Shown: in pieces, positions 1 through 8,765 of the stretch
Numbering within the stretch: position 1 is the first letter of the stretch
Layout: every line of letters begins with the position of its first letter
IMG/VR virus record: IMGVR_UViG_3300005530_000025
Location: 1 to 64,000 of that record
DNA from: a virus
Strand: one strand, 5' to 3'
DNA: 64,000 nt
Position numbers and translations under genes: made by a program
Notes under the pieces: model-generated
Told to the model about the DNA's origin: nothing
The model's database searches: none
Seen by the model: only the letters and a program-made list of their open reading frames with translations

Positions 1-1144
1 CCAGGTCGTTACCCCGGGCGGTCGCCCGCAGCGTCATGGCGGCCAGCAGGGCAGCGCGGGCGGCCCTTGCCACGCCGGCGGTCGCGGCCAGCTGCGGACT
101 GGCACTCAGGTGCGCTGCCGGGTGGGTCAGCGGGACGGCCGTGAGTCCCGGGACCGCGCTGAGATGTGCCGCCGCCTGGGCAGTCCGGCGTGCCGCCGCC
201 AGGAGCGAGCCAGGCGCGCTCAGGTGGGCCGAGGAGAGGATGACGCGGCCCCCGGTAACGGTCAGCCTTCCCGGGGCGCTCAGGGCCGCTGAGGCCCGCT
301 GGGAACGGAACCCGGCGGCCGTCAGGAGGGCGTGCGCGGCAAGCGCGGCAGCAGCCCGCTGGGTGACCCCGGCCGAGGCCCCGAGGGAGGCGGCAGCCTG
401 GAGCGCGGACCTGGCCGAGCGGAGCACGATCGCCGGGGCCGCCAGCACCGGGGCGGCGGCCAGGTGCGCGACTGCCTGGGAGGTAGCGGCAGCCAGCGCG
501 GGACTCGCGGTCAGGTGCGCGCTGACCCGGACCGTGACCAGCGGGCCGGCAGTCAGCGCCGGGGCCGCGGCCAGGGCCACGGTGACCGGGTGAGTGACCA
601 GGGACCCGGCATGCAGGATCGGGCTGGCCGCCAGGCTGGCCGCGCCGGGCCGGTAGGTGCCGGCGGAGGCAGTCAGCTGCGAGCCGGCTGCCAGCACCGC
701 GGCACCGGCCTGGCCGGGCACCAGCAGGACGGCCGCCGCGGACAGGACGGCTGCCTGGGCCGAGGCCGCCGCGCCCAGGACGGGAGCCGCAGCCAGGTGA
801 GCCGAGGAGGGGTGAGTCACCACCGCAGCCGCCGTCAGCTGCGGCGCAGCGCGCAGGGTCACCGGCACCGTGGCGCTGGCAGACAGCACCGGGGCAGCCG
901 AGAGCACGGCCTGAGCGCTCTTGATGACCCGGGCCGAGGCAGTCAGCCGGGGAGCGGCGGCCAGCGCGGTGCCGGTTCCGCCCACGCCCAGGGTCGCGGC
1001 AGCGGACAGGCTGGCGGAGCCGTGCTGGATGAACGAGGCGGCGGCATTCAGCCGGGCCTGGGCGCTGAGGGCAGCCGCGGCGTTGGACGTGCTCGATGCC
1101 GTGTTAAGGAAGACTCCGTAAAAGCCGCGGGAAGCGCTGGCCAC
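1..1144 (-). CDS. Ala-rich 20-residue-repeat virion protein (3' end beyond window)
   Basis: Open frame from a GTG at 1144 to the left edge, so the C terminus is missing. After a short N terminus it is almost entirely a roughly 20-residue repeat of the form G-x-A-x-L-x-A-x-P-x-L-T-A-x-A-x-V. The same repeat makes up the middle of the protein at 29010-31217, so the two are paralogous in this part. It lies just downstream of the beta-helix tail spike gene (6-nt gap), which suggests a fibre or shaft protein of the adsorption apparatus. The regular alternation of small and hydrophobic residues fits a repetitive beta structure (inference). GTG was chosen because the frame has a stop just upstream; the ribosome-binding site is weak. 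Confidence 0.7.
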   Translation of the reverse strand, partial: MASASRGFYGVFLNTASSTSNAAAALSAQARLNAAASFIQHGSASLSAAATLGVGGTGTALAAAPRLTASARVIKSAQAVLSAAPVLSASATVPVTLRAAPQLTAAAVVTHPSSAHLAAAPVLGAAASAQAAVLSAAAVLLVPGQAGAAVLAAGSQLTASAGTYRPGAASLAASPILHAGSLVTHPVTVALAAAPALTAGPLVTVRVSAHLTASPALAAATSQAVAHLAAAPVLAAPAIVLRSARSALQAAASLGASAGVTQRAAAALAAHALLTAAGFRSQRASAALSAPGRLTVTGGRVILSSAHLSAPGSLLAAARRTAQAAAHLSAVPGLTAVPLTHPAAHLSASPQLAATAGVARAARAALLAAMTLRATARGNDL

Positions 1145-1149
1145 CGGGA

Positions 1150-2226
1150 TCAGGTCCCGTATACGTCATAGACGCTGCCGGTGCCCGGCGTGGTGTTCCC
1201 CCCGAAGCTCCCGGTGGCGTTCCCGTAGGTGTTGCACTGGACCCGGCTCTGGGTCGGCCCGGTGGTGCCGATGAAAACGCCGTAACGCTGGTGCGGGCTG
1301 CCATTCCGGTCATAGCTCTGGCACCCGGTCATCGAGATGTCAGTGAGTCCGGTGGCGATGTTGAATCCGTCATAGGTGGGGGATCCCGAGCCCAGCCCGG
1401 CCGAGTCGGACACGCACCCGGCCAGCAGCACCTTGCCGCTCTGGATCGAGAAATTGTGCTGCGTGGAATCCTCTGCCTGGCAGTTCACGAAGGCGGTCCG
1501 GGTGGACTGGATGTTGAAGCCGTTGGCGTGCGAGTTGTCAGACCGGACATTGTTGTAGGTCGTGTCGCCGCCCGCGGCATAGACGCCGTCCGAGCCTGAG
1601 CCCAGGATCTGCACGTCACTAAGGTAGCTGTCCACCAGTCCGCCGCCGTAGATGCCGTAGGTGCCGGCCTTCCCGATCCGCAGCCCGCTGACATGGGTGA
1701 CGCGCACCGCGGTGTCGAAGTACAGCCCGGCGCCCCCGGAGTTCATGATCACCAGGTCCCTGATCTTGTGCACCGGGTCGGAATAGGTGAACGGGGTCTG
1801 GGTCACCTGCCCGTTGCAGTAGATCCCGTGCTCGGTTCCGCTGCCCGACCCGTTCAGCATCAGGTCGTGCACGGTGGTCATCTCGGTGTAGGTCTGGCCG
1901 GTCACGATCAGGGCCATGCCGGAGAACCCGGGCGATGCATTGACCTGGCAGCCGGCCCGGCCGAAGGCACCCCCGAGGTCCACCCAGGACTGGAGCTGGA
2001 TCGGCGCGGTGAGATTGAAGTTATACCCCACCAGCAGGACCGATCCACCGCCGCCGGATGGCTTCGAGGAGCTGGTCTGGCCGGTGGCCGCTACTGCGCT
2101 GATGGCCGCGTTGATCACCGTCTGGTCGGAGGTGCCCGAGCACTGGTAAACATAAGTCCCGTCCGCCGCGGCGCGCTTCAGGCCCGCCGGGCAGTCTGAC
2201 GAGTAGACAACCGCCATCCCGGGCAT
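1150..2226 (-). CDS. Right-handed beta-helix tail spike or fibre (pectate-lyase-like fold)
   Basis: 358 residues. From about residue 100 to 340 it has the short, Gly/Asn/Ser-rich strand-turn repeats of parallel beta-helix proteins (repeated G-V/I-Y, N-V-x-S-D and V-x-N-C-x-A patterns), as in phage tail spikes and depolymerases. The Cys pairs are spaced as in secreted or exposed proteins. No catalytic residues can be assigned by eye. Its ATG overlaps the stop of the upstream gene (ATGA at 2226). It most likely binds or cleaves a host surface polysaccharide; the fold call is firmer than the activity. Confidence 0.7.
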   Translation of the reverse strand: MPGMAVVYSSDCPAGLKRAAADGTYVYQCSGTSDQTVINAAISAVAATGQTSSSKPSGGGGSVLLVGYNFNLTAPIQLQSWVDLGGAFGRAGCQVNASPGFSGMALIVTGQTYTEMTTVHDLMLNGSGSGTEHGIYCNGQVTQTPFTYSDPVHKIRDLVIMNSGGAGLYFDTAVRVTHVSGLRIGKAGTYGIYGGGLVDSYLSDVQILGSGSDGVYAAGGDTTYNNVRSDNSHANGFNIQSTRTAFVNCQAEDSTQHNFSIQSGKVLLAGCVSDSAGLGSGSPTYDGFNIATGLTDISMTGCQSYDRNGSPHQRYGVFIGTTGPTQSRVQCNTYGNATGSFGGNTTPGTGSVYDVYGT

Positions 2227-2489
2227 CAGGAGACCTCCTGCTCCGCGGCAGCAGGCGCGTTCTCATGATCCCGGCCGGTGGTCTCCCGGTACAGGTCGGC
2301 CATGATCTTGCGGGCCATCCTCGCCTCCAGGAGCGCCTCCCGGGCGGCCTTGTTGCTCTCGCGGCGGAACCACCCGATCGCCCGCGCCAGCGGCCGTCGG
2401 GCCAGGAAGGCGACGATGGCGGTGATGACGGCCTCCAGGGGCATCGCTCCGATGTTGCCGCCCACCCAGTCCCAGTAGCGATGCAGCAT
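2226..2489 (-). CDS. Small single-span membrane protein
   Basis: 87 residues from the ATG at 2489, which has a GGGAGGG ribosome-binding site at 2493-2499; an upstream in-frame codon at 2513 lacks one. One hydrophobic segment (about residues 12-30, rich in A, V and I) is followed by a basic amphipathic helix and an acidic tail. It is translationally coupled to the beta-helix gene. The topology would suit a holin-like or membrane-associated role, but no family was recognised. Confidence 0.55.
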   Translation of the reverse strand: MLHRYWDWVGGNIGAMPLEAVITAIVAFLARRPLARAIGWFRRESNKAAREALLEARMARKIMADLYRETTGRDHENAPAAAEQEVS

Positions 2490-2534
2490 CGGACCCTCCC
2501 TGGGCAGCCTCACTCCTTCTGGGGCTGCACAGCA

Positions 2535-2625
2535 GAGAGCCCCCGGGCGGGGGGCTCCGGGGACTCTCCGTGTGCAGGTTCTCGGGGGCAGGACCTGCGA
2601 TTACAGGTTACCCCCGGAGAGTGCT
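2535..2625. other. Structured intergenic element (nested inverted repeats)
   Basis: Between two minus-strand genes lie a GC hairpin (AGCCCCC/GGGGGCT, about 2538-2557) and a nested pair: ACTCTCCG at 2563-2570 pairs with CGGAGAGT at 2615-2622, enclosing GCAGGT (2574-2579) and ACCTGC (2593-2598). The GC hairpin could be a terminator. The nested pair resembles a folded leader RNA for the gene at 2489. Confidence 0.4.
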
Positions 2626-2662
2626 CCTTACCCGGAAACAGAAGCCCGGGCCATTTTGCCCG

Positions 2663-3268
2663 CTATCCGTTGTTGCTGCCCCACTGGCTGTTCCCGGATA
2701 CCCAGTCCGTCTGCACGACAGCCTCCCCTCCGGCGATGCCGGTCGAGGTCAGGTAGGCCGGCACGCCCTTCGTGTTCGACCGGGTGGGGTTGACGAAGGA
2801 CCAGCCGTCGATCACCCACTCGTGTCCGGTGATGTCGCAGTTCGACTCATGCCACATCGCCAGTCCGCTGGCCTGGTAGAGGCACCGCCCGTCCTGTGCC
2901 TGGACATCGACGATCTTGTCACCCGCGAACTCGCTGTTCATGCCCGAGCCGTTAGTGAACGGCTCACAGTCGCTGGTGTTGACGGTGTGGCAGCTAGTCC
3001 CGAAAACGCCCCAGCGCTGGTTGCTGCCGTTATTCGGATCGGTGATGACGGCGTTGCTACTGCCCTCGTCCAGGCACTTGCCGCCGCCCTTGGTGGCGCA
3101 GATCTGGAACTCGCCCAGGCCCGGCCCGATCATTCCGGCCGGGGAGATGACCGCGGGCGCCGCCGGGGCTGCGGTGCTCGCGGACGCGGCCACGGCCGGG
3201 ACCGCGGCAAGAGCGACGACGGCCAGCACGGCCGCCAGGATCCGGGAGAGACTCTTAGCTAGGTTCAT
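2663..3268 (-). CDS. Secreted Cys-containing lectin-like protein
   Basis: 201 residues from the ATG at 3268 (the frame extends further up but overlaps DUF6085). There is a classic signal peptide: a basic start, then an Ala/Val/Leu-rich core of about 18 residues ending in A-A-S-A-S. The mature part has six Cys and N-N-G-S-N-Q-R-W-G-V and G-R-C-L-Y-Q motifs reminiscent of ricin-type beta-trefoil carbohydrate-binding repeats. A TAAGGT lies 7 nt upstream of the ATG, as in the leaderless genes described elsewhere. It could be exported during infection or be a virion decoration; family assignment is tentative. Confidence 0.6.
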   Translation of the reverse strand: MNLAKSLSRILAAVLAVVALAAVPAVAASASTAAPAAPAVISPAGMIGPGLGEFQICATKGGGKCLDEGSSNAVITDPNNGSNQRWGVFGTSCHTVNTSDCEPFTNGSGMNSEFAGDKIVDVQAQDGRCLYQASGLAMWHESNCDITGHEWVIDGWSFVNPTRSNTKGVPAYLTSTGIAGGEAVVQTDWVSGNSQWGSNNG

Positions 3269-3278
3269 AGCTAAAACC

Positions 3279-3623
3279 TTAGTCCGGCAGCAGCTCCAGG
3301 TCCATCTCCCCGTCGGCGCCGATGATGGCCCGGTACCGGCCGGTCTGGCCACCAGGCGGCCCGCCCATGGCCCCGGCCTGCTCATGGATGGTGCACGAGA
3401 ACAGGTCCCCCAGCCGGTCGCGCAGCGGGTGCTTGATCGTCCAGGAATCAGCGCCGAAGACCACGATGTGATCGGTCTCGCGATCGCCCAGGATCTCCCG
3501 GGCGGCGTACTTGCGGGGACATGCCGGAGCCAGGCAGGCGATCGCCCCGCCGGGCGTCAGGTGCAGGGTCTCTCCGCAGCCCATCGGGCAGTAGGCGCCG
3601 ATGATGTCTCGGATCTGGGTCAT
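3279..3623 (-). CDS. DUF6085-like zinc-binding protein
   Basis: 114 residues. The N-terminal C-P-M-G-C and C-L-A-P-A-C pairs make a likely zinc ribbon. It is followed by an I-V-V-F region, H-P-L-R-D-R-L, a conserved C-T-I-H, and a G-x-Y-R-A-I stretch. This layout matches my memory of DUF6085, a small family common in Streptomyces genomes and phages; its function is unknown. The downstream secreted protein starts just past its stop. Confidence 0.65.
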   Translation of the reverse strand: MTQIRDIIGAYCPMGCGETLHLTPGGAIACLAPACPRKYAAREILGDRETDHIVVFGADSWTIKHPLRDRLGDLFSCTIHEQAGAMGGPPGGQTGRYRAIIGADGEMDLELLPD

Positions 3624-3644
3624 GCAGGGATCCTAGCTAACAGG

Positions 3645-3851
3645 CTAGATGTTGTTATCCCAGCCGCGGTTAATCTGGTCCGCCGGCCGCGGGGCCCCGG
3701 TAGCCAGCACATCCCACAGGACTCCGGGATCCTCGCTGTTCTTCAGGGTCACCCGGTCACCCGGTCGCACCCGGGCCTCGATCCAGCAGGTCCGGACAGT
3801 CGTATCCGAGCGCAGGAACGCCTGGGTCAGCAGGCGGGGACTAGCAGCCAC
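3645..3851 (-). CDS. Small conserved actinophage protein
   Basis: 68 residues from a GTG at 3851. It contains G-D-R-V-T-L-K-N-S-E-D-P and V-L-W-D-V, a signature I associate with short hypothetical proteins near actinophage tail genes. There is no membrane segment or Cys cluster. No function is assigned. Confidence 0.5.
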   Translation of the reverse strand: MAASPRLLTQAFLRSDTTVRTCWIEARVRPGDRVTLKNSEDPGVLWDVLATGAPRPADQINRGWDNNI

Positions 3852-3909
3852 GCGGACAGCCTAATCCGGACGCAACTACCTGGCCAAGAATCGGGCAAAT
3901 TATACTAAA

Positions 3910-4809
3910 TTAGTACCAGCGAGCCCACATCCGCGGCCGGGCCGCGACCGAGCCCGCCACGCGAGTCGGGGCATAGCGGCCGTAAGTGCCCCCAGATACA
4001 AGAACTCTGGGCGAACCAGTCATAATATGACGGATCTTGAAGACATCGAGCATCGACTTCAGCTCGGCCTGCTCGTCAGCCAGGGCCTGGCGCCACCGGT
4101 CGGTATAGTCGCGGCGCTCCTGGCGGGCGATCGGCGGCCCCTGGAAGGACGGCTGCTCGGTGTAGGCCCGGATCAGGTGCTTGATGCCCTCGACATAGGT
4201 ATAGCTGGCCAGCAGGCCGCCCCAGAACTCAACCGGGAAGGCCGGGCCGCCGATCCCGTTCAGGGTGTAGTTGCTCCACGGCTGGGCCGCGGTGTTCAGC
4301 TTGCCGAGCGCGATGCCCATCAGCTGGGCGATCCGGCCGCGGGACCAGTGCGCCTGGAAGTAGGACTGGAGATTCGGGCCGCCGCCCGCTGAGTCGAACA
4401 GGTCCGCGAACCGGACCCAGACCTGGTCCTCCAGGAAGTCCTGCATGGCCAGGGACAGCGCGTCATAGTGCGGGTTGGCCGGCCCGATCACCAGCCAGGC
4501 GGAGTAGGCCTGGGCCTGCCCGCTCACCTCGTAGGTCCAGTCCAGCTGAGCCTGGCCGGGGTTGCTGGTGTCGGTGCTGGACGGGGTGACCTGGTAGATC
4601 CCGGCCGACAGCCGCTCGGCGGAGTAGCTGCTGATCACCGTTACGGTGCCGTCGGCATTCTGCATCAGCAGCCGCGCCGACACGGCCTGGCCGTCAGGGT
4701 CGGCCGGCTGGCCGCCGATGTAGACCGTGAAGCCCAGCGGCGGCCGGGAGAACTGGCTGACGTACTGGCGCTCGCGCCAGTCCACCAGGTCCGGGTTGAC
4801 GACGGTCAT
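3910..4809 (-). CDS. Structural protein, probable tail or baseplate component
   Basis: 299 residues. The N-terminal half looks like beta domains (V-Y-I-G-G-Q-P-A, I-Y-Q-V-T-P). The centre is aromatic-rich alpha/beta (L-I-R-A-Y-T-E-Q-P). The C-terminal part has a helix from about residue 235 and an Arg-rich end (A-R-P-R-M-W-A-R-W-Y). It sits between adhesin-type genes in the same orientation and shows no catalytic motif. A virion role is inferred from position. Confidence 0.55.
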   Translation of the reverse strand: MTVVNPDLVDWRERQYVSQFSRPPLGFTVYIGGQPADPDGQAVSARLLMQNADGTVTVISSYSAERLSAGIYQVTPSSTDTSNPGQAQLDWTYEVSGQAQAYSAWLVIGPANPHYDALSLAMQDFLEDQVWVRFADLFDSAGGGPNLQSYFQAHWSRGRIAQLMGIALGKLNTAAQPWSNYTLNGIGGPAFPVEFWGGLLASYTYVEGIKHLIRAYTEQPSFQGPPIARQERRDYTDRWRQALADEQAELKSMLDVFKIRHIMTGSPRVLVSGGTYGRYAPTRVAGSVAARPRMWARWY

Positions 4810-4815
4810 CGGCGC

Positions 4816-5475
4816 CTACAGCACATTGCCCGAGCTGTAGTTCGCGATCATCGCGATCGCCTTGGCGCCCTTCACCTGGATAGCCGTGGAATAGTCGGTG
4901 GTGACATTGATCCGCAGGCCGATCTTGTGCTGGCCGGCGGCGCAGTTCGGCACCACGGCGATCGAGGTGGCGTTCTCCCCGGCCGTGTGCGCCGCGTCCG
5001 AGGAGTTGCCCGAGAACCGGATCTGCTCGGCATAGCCGCCGATCAGCTGCTCTACCCCGTCGAAGATGATCGACTGGAAGGCATTCTGGCTCTGCTTGTT
5101 CGGGTACTGGTAGGTCGCGCTCAGGATGACCGCCAGCGAGCACGGCCGCGGGGTGGTGAAGGTCAGGATGTTGAAGTTCGGGCTGGCCCCCGCGTTCACC
5201 GCGGTATTGACGAACAGGCCGCCGGCGAATACCGGCACCGAGTCCCGCAGGTCCGCCCAGGCCGTCCCGGTCCAGTAGGACAGCTGCTTCAGGTCCGTCA
5301 TGAAGATCATGCGGCCCTTCTGCGCGGTGCCCCAGTTGGGCCGGGACGTGCTCGTGCAGATGAAGGTGCCCGGGCTGGCGTCCAGGATCCCGAAGTTCGA
5401 GACGAAATCGCTCAGCTGGAACGGGTCCGATTCATCATTGAGCTTGAGCCCGAGGAACGTTGAGAAGGTCGCCAA
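4816..5475 (-). CDS. Tail-fibre-like structural protein
   Basis: 219 residues, TTG start at 5475 with GGGAGG upstream. Near residues 45-75 it carries R-P-N-W-G-T-A-Q-K-G-R and L-S-Y-W-T-G-T-A-W, a tryptophan-rich patch often seen in phage fibre proteins. The remainder is beta-rich with few charged residues, including Y-P-N-K-Q-S-Q-N-A-F and V-P-N-C-A-A-G-Q-H. It is five bases from the next structural gene. Probably a receptor-binding or minor tail protein. Confidence 0.55.
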   Translation of the reverse strand: MATFSTFLGLKLNDESDPFQLSDFVSNFGILDASPGTFICTSTSRPNWGTAQKGRMIFMTDLKQLSYWTGTAWADLRDSVPVFAGGLFVNTAVNAGASPNFNILTFTTPRPCSLAVILSATYQYPNKQSQNAFQSIIFDGVEQLIGGYAEQIRFSGNSSDAAHTAGENATSIAVVPNCAAGQHKIGLRINVTTDYSTAIQVKGAKAIAMIANYSSGNVL

Positions 5476-5479
5476 GAGG

Positions 5480-7783
5480 TCAGCCTCCCAGTCCCGTCCC
5501 GGCCTTTACGGAGCCATCCGGGAGGTAGATCGGATTGATGGCATTCGCCGGGTCCAGGGCGGACGGCCCGGACTGGACCGAGCCCTCATGGCCGGGCTGC
5601 GGCGCGTTGTAGTTCAGCGGCACCGCGTAGGCGCTCCAGCCTGAGAACGGCCCGGTTCCGGCCTTGTTCAGCGCGGCCACCCGGAACCGGTAGCCCTGGC
5701 TGTAGGGGGTCGAGCCGTCCGGCTTGTAGATCACCGGGGTGTTGGGGACCAGGCCCTGGGTGAAGACCGCGGTGACCGAGGACGGGTCGGCGCCATACCA
5801 GTACTCCGCCACCAGGGTGTCGCCGGCCTTCACGTTCTGCGAGCTGGCCAGGACCGAGATCCGGTACTGAGCCCAGGGGCCGATCCCGGTCTGGGTGATG
5901 GCGTAGTCGTAGCCCAGCTCCAGGACGGTGCCGTCCGGCTGCATCGGGTCGTTCTCGGTGCCGGTGGTGTTCCGGACGATGACCTGACCGGGCGGGGTGA
6001 CGATGCCGGTCCTGCTGGTAGTCGGCAGCGTGGTGTCGGACGCCGGCGGCGCGGCCCCGGTGCTGGTCGGCGGGGCCGTCAGCGTCAGCGCGGTGCCGAT
6101 CGCGGTCGGGCTCCCTGCCGTCTGCTGCCGGGTCAGGGTCGAGCCGCCTGCCTGGGACACGTAGGCATACCAGCCGGCCGCCCCGGCCTCCGCCGACGGG
6201 CTCGGCACGGTCAGGGTCGAGGTGGCCGCGGTCGTGACCACGGTGCCCTGGGTGCTGGCCACTGTCTCGCCGTTGGCGTTGACGTAGGTCGCGGCAACCT
6301 TGTAGGTGCCGGCTGCCACGGTGCCGCCCGTGTCGGCCTTGGTCGGGGCCGGGGCGGACGGGGCCGCCAGCGCGGCCGTCAGGGCAGTGAAGGTATCGGC
6401 CTGGTAGGCGGGCTCGCCCGCCTGGGCGCCGCCGGAGGGCGCCGGCTGGCCGTCCATCACCGGCTGGCCGCTGGCCGGCACGTACATCGTGCCGCGGTCC
6501 TCGGCCTCCAGCAGGTAGCCATCCACCGGGGTGGTCCCGGACGGCGGGGCCCAGGCCAGGGACACGCCGCGGTTGACCGCGGTCGGCGTGGGGGTACCGG
6601 GAGCGGCCGGGACCGAGGCCGGGATGTTCGAGCCGTAGTAGGTCGCGTCCCCGTAGCTGTAGGTCACCGAGACGTTGTTGCCGGCCGCGAAGTGCGCTGC
6701 CACCTCCGGGCTGATGTAGGCGACGGTCTCCTCGCCGTTCCCGGCCGTGGTCACGGTGTAGTCCGTGCCGAGCACCATCGCCTGGGAGCTGGTGGTGTTG
6801 GTCACCACGATCGAGGAGGGCACGACGCCCTTCTGGCTCAGGTACAGCCGCGATCCCGCGGCGGCCGAGGCGAAGGCGTCAGTCTGGCTGGCCAGCAGGG
6901 TCGGTGCGGCCGGGGCGCCGATGTAGCTCGTGTCGATCTGCCGGGCCGCGTAGGAGGAATCGACCGGCAGCGGGTTGGCATTCACCTGGTTGCCCAGGAT
7001 GTCGGTCAGCGTGGTGTCCTTGTTGCCGGCCGCCACGCCCGACGACGGCGCCCGGTAGCCATTCGGGCTGGAGTACATCGAGGGAACCAGGTTGCTGCCG
7101 CCGCTGTCCTGGGTGTCCAGGCTCCCGGTCAGGCCGGTGTCTGCCGGGGAGTAGTCCTCCGGCAGGCCGCCGCCGTAGACGGCCTCGGTGTCCGGAGCGC
7201 CGCCGGCCCACCCGTAGGTGCCCGGGGCGCTCTCGGTGACCGCGTACTCGCTGCCAGGCGCTCCGGTCTCGGAGCCGGACTGGGTGCCCATTGCCGGGTC
7301 GGTCAGCGACCCGTAGCCCGCGGCCGAGCCCAGGCCGCCCGCCGAGCCGCCCTCGGTGTCGGCATTCGAGGCCTGACCCTGGGTCCCGGCCGGCAGCGGC
7401 CCGGCGCTGCCCTGGAAGCCGCCGAACTCATACGACTCATCGCGCTGCATGCCGTACCGGTAGGTCACCTTCGCGGTGTCCGCATCGGCCGAGTCCGTGG
7501 AGGAGTTGATCCGGGTGACCGAGTAGGTCAGGCCCTCCGGCGCGCTGCCCGAGGGCGTCAGCGTGTAGTCGGTCCCGAGCACCAGCCGCTTGCTGGTAGT
7601 GGTGTCGAAGACCGAGATCACGTCAGCGGTGGGCGAGGGGCCCGCGGTCTCCAGGGCGGGCACCGAGACGATGCCGGCCTTACTCAGCGCCGCCGGGACG
7701 GTGTGGCTGAGCGTGATGGTGTCCACCTGCTCGACGACGCCCTGGGCGGGGACGCCATGGAAGTCGGCCACGCTGCTGGTCAT
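5480..7783 (-). CDS. Modular minor tail protein with fibronectin-III-like domain
   Basis: 767 residues, ATG start. It contains three copies of a beta module with V-x-N-T-T-x(n)-L-G-T-D-Y-x-V-T (about residues 45-105, 300-380 and 590-670). It has a fibronectin-III-like segment near 390-460 (P-G-T-P-T-P-T-A...L-A-W-A-P-P-S-G-T-T-P-V-D-G-Y) and a second Fn3-like end near 670-740. A low-complexity Gly/Ser/Thr/Pro linker fills residues 120-260. Proteins of this kind decorate phage tails and bind surface glycans. Position and domain make-up agree on a minor tail protein; the ligand is unknown. Confidence 0.65.
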   Translation of the reverse strand: MTSSVADFHGVPAQGVVEQVDTITLSHTVPAALSKAGIVSVPALETAGPSPTADVISVFDTTTSKRLVLGTDYTLTPSGSAPEGLTYSVTRINSSTDSADADTAKVTYRYGMQRDESYEFGGFQGSAGPLPAGTQGQASNADTEGGSAGGLGSAAGYGSLTDPAMGTQSGSETGAPGSEYAVTESAPGTYGWAGGAPDTEAVYGGGLPEDYSPADTGLTGSLDTQDSGGSNLVPSMYSSPNGYRAPSSGVAAGNKDTTLTDILGNQVNANPLPVDSSYAARQIDTSYIGAPAAPTLLASQTDAFASAAAGSRLYLSQKGVVPSSIVVTNTTSSQAMVLGTDYTVTTAGNGEETVAYISPEVAAHFAAGNNVSVTYSYGDATYYGSNIPASVPAAPGTPTPTAVNRGVSLAWAPPSGTTPVDGYLLEAEDRGTMYVPASGQPVMDGQPAPSGGAQAGEPAYQADTFTALTAALAAPSAPAPTKADTGGTVAAGTYKVAATYVNANGETVASTQGTVVTTAATSTLTVPSPSAEAGAAGWYAYVSQAGGSTLTRQQTAGSPTAIGTALTLTAPPTSTGAAPPASDTTLPTTSRTGIVTPPGQVIVRNTTGTENDPMQPDGTVLELGYDYAITQTGIGPWAQYRISVLASSQNVKAGDTLVAEYWYGADPSSVTAVFTQGLVPNTPVIYKPDGSTPYSQGYRFRVAALNKAGTGPFSGWSAYAVPLNYNAPQPGHEGSVQSGPSALDPANAINPIYLPDGSVKAGTGLGG

Positions 7784-8202
7784 CCTGCGCTCCGGTCTGT
7801 CTCGTCATCGACGGTCGTCATCGGCCCCAGGCCGCTGGCGTGGTTCTGCCAGGCCTGGCTGTGATCGCGGACCAGGATCCTTCCGGTGGCCGGGTCCACC
7901 GTCAGCCCCTGGGACTCCAGCCGCTCGCGCGCCCGCCGGGCCGCCGCGGTGACCCGGTCCTTGTCGGCATCCGGGTCCCCGCGGTTGACCGTGAGGCCGG
8001 GGGAGGTCTGCACCACGTTGGGCGAGACGGCCTCATCCTCCGGGTCCATCGCGCGCAGCGCCCACGCCAGGTCCCCCGCCGCGGCCAGGTCGAACGCCTC
8101 GGTCACGCCGCGCAGCTCAGTGTGCGGGGCCGAGGGGCCGGCCGTGTCCGAGGTGTCATAGGTCCCCGTCATGGCTGCGGGGTCCCGGGGGAAGTGGCGC
8201 AC
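7780..8202 (-). CDS. Small hypothetical virion-region protein
   Basis: 140 residues from a GTG at 8202, favoured by a GGAGG eight bases upstream that lies in the end of the previous gene; ATG at 8172 is the alternative. It is Ala- and Asp-rich, with a probable helix (A-A-R-R-A-R-E-R-L) followed by G-L-T-V-D-P-A-T-G-R-I-L-V. Its stop overlaps the start of the modular tail gene. Function unknown; possibly an assembly partner of that protein. Confidence 0.55.
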   Translation of the reverse strand: MRHFPRDPAAMTGTYDTSDTAGPSAPHTELRGVTEAFDLAAAGDLAWALRAMDPEDEAVSPNVVQTSPGLTVNRGDPDADKDRVTAAARRARERLESQGLTVDPATGRILVRDHSQAWQNHASGLGPMTTVDDETDRSAG

Positions 8203-8205
8203 GGG

Positions 8206-8724
8206 CTAGACCTCCAGCGTCCAGGGGCCGGTGCCGCGCCGCACGCAGCTCTCGGCCAGGCTGCCATGGCGCGAGCACAGCGGCGGGGCCGCGTCCTTCT
8301 CCTTGGCCCGGACCGGGATCTGCTCACCGCACGGGGCCTCCGGCCGGGTGCCCGGGCCGATGCAGGTCACCACGATCATGTCGTTATCGGAGGCCTCGTC
8401 GATGGTCTCGCGGATGGCCAGCTCGTCGGCCGCCATCCGATCCCGGAAGTTTCCGGCCTGCTTGGCCAGAGCGTCCCGGATGTAGGGGTCATCGTCGCCC
8501 GAGACCACCTTCAGGACGCCCTGCCGGATCGCCCGGACGAAGGCCGGGCTGGACTTCAGCTCGTTGGGGATGGGCTGCACGTCGTCGCCGCTGCGGTCGC
8601 CGCGGCCGGCGAAAGTGACCTGGTAGGTCTCTTTCGGGTCCGAGGCGATCACCGTCGGCCCGTCCATCATGTTCTGGCACATGACAGGGGCCTGGACGCC
8701 GGGGATGGCGATGTCAGCAGTCAT
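8206..8724 (-). CDS. Conserved phage protein with C-terminal Cys/His motif
   Basis: 172 residues, good AGGAGG site before the ATG. The middle holds a long helical stretch (R-D-A-L-A-K-Q-A-G-N-F-R-D-R-M-A). The C-terminal third has V-T-C, A-P-C-G, P-L-C-S-R-H and S-C-V-R-R, a plausible metal site. It leads the adhesin gene group, just after the 112-residue fibre-like gene. Role unknown. Confidence 0.55.
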   Translation of the reverse strand: MTADIAIPGVQAPVMCQNMMDGPTVIASDPKETYQVTFAGRGDRSGDDVQPIPNELKSSPAFVRAIRQGVLKVVSGDDDPYIRDALAKQAGNFRDRMAADELAIRETIDEASDNDMIVVTCIGPGTRPEAPCGEQIPVRAKEKDAAPPLCSRHGSLAESCVRRGTGPWTLEV

Positions 8725-8765
8725 GGTCGGTCCTCCTGATCCTTCTGGGCTCCGAGGTTGCAGTG

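Noticed and set aside
36-593. Plus-strand 185-codon frame in the Ala-rich repeat gene
   Set aside because: Mirror frame of the GC-rich repeat gene on the minus strand; no ribosome-binding site, and similar long antisense frames occur all along the 29010 gene.
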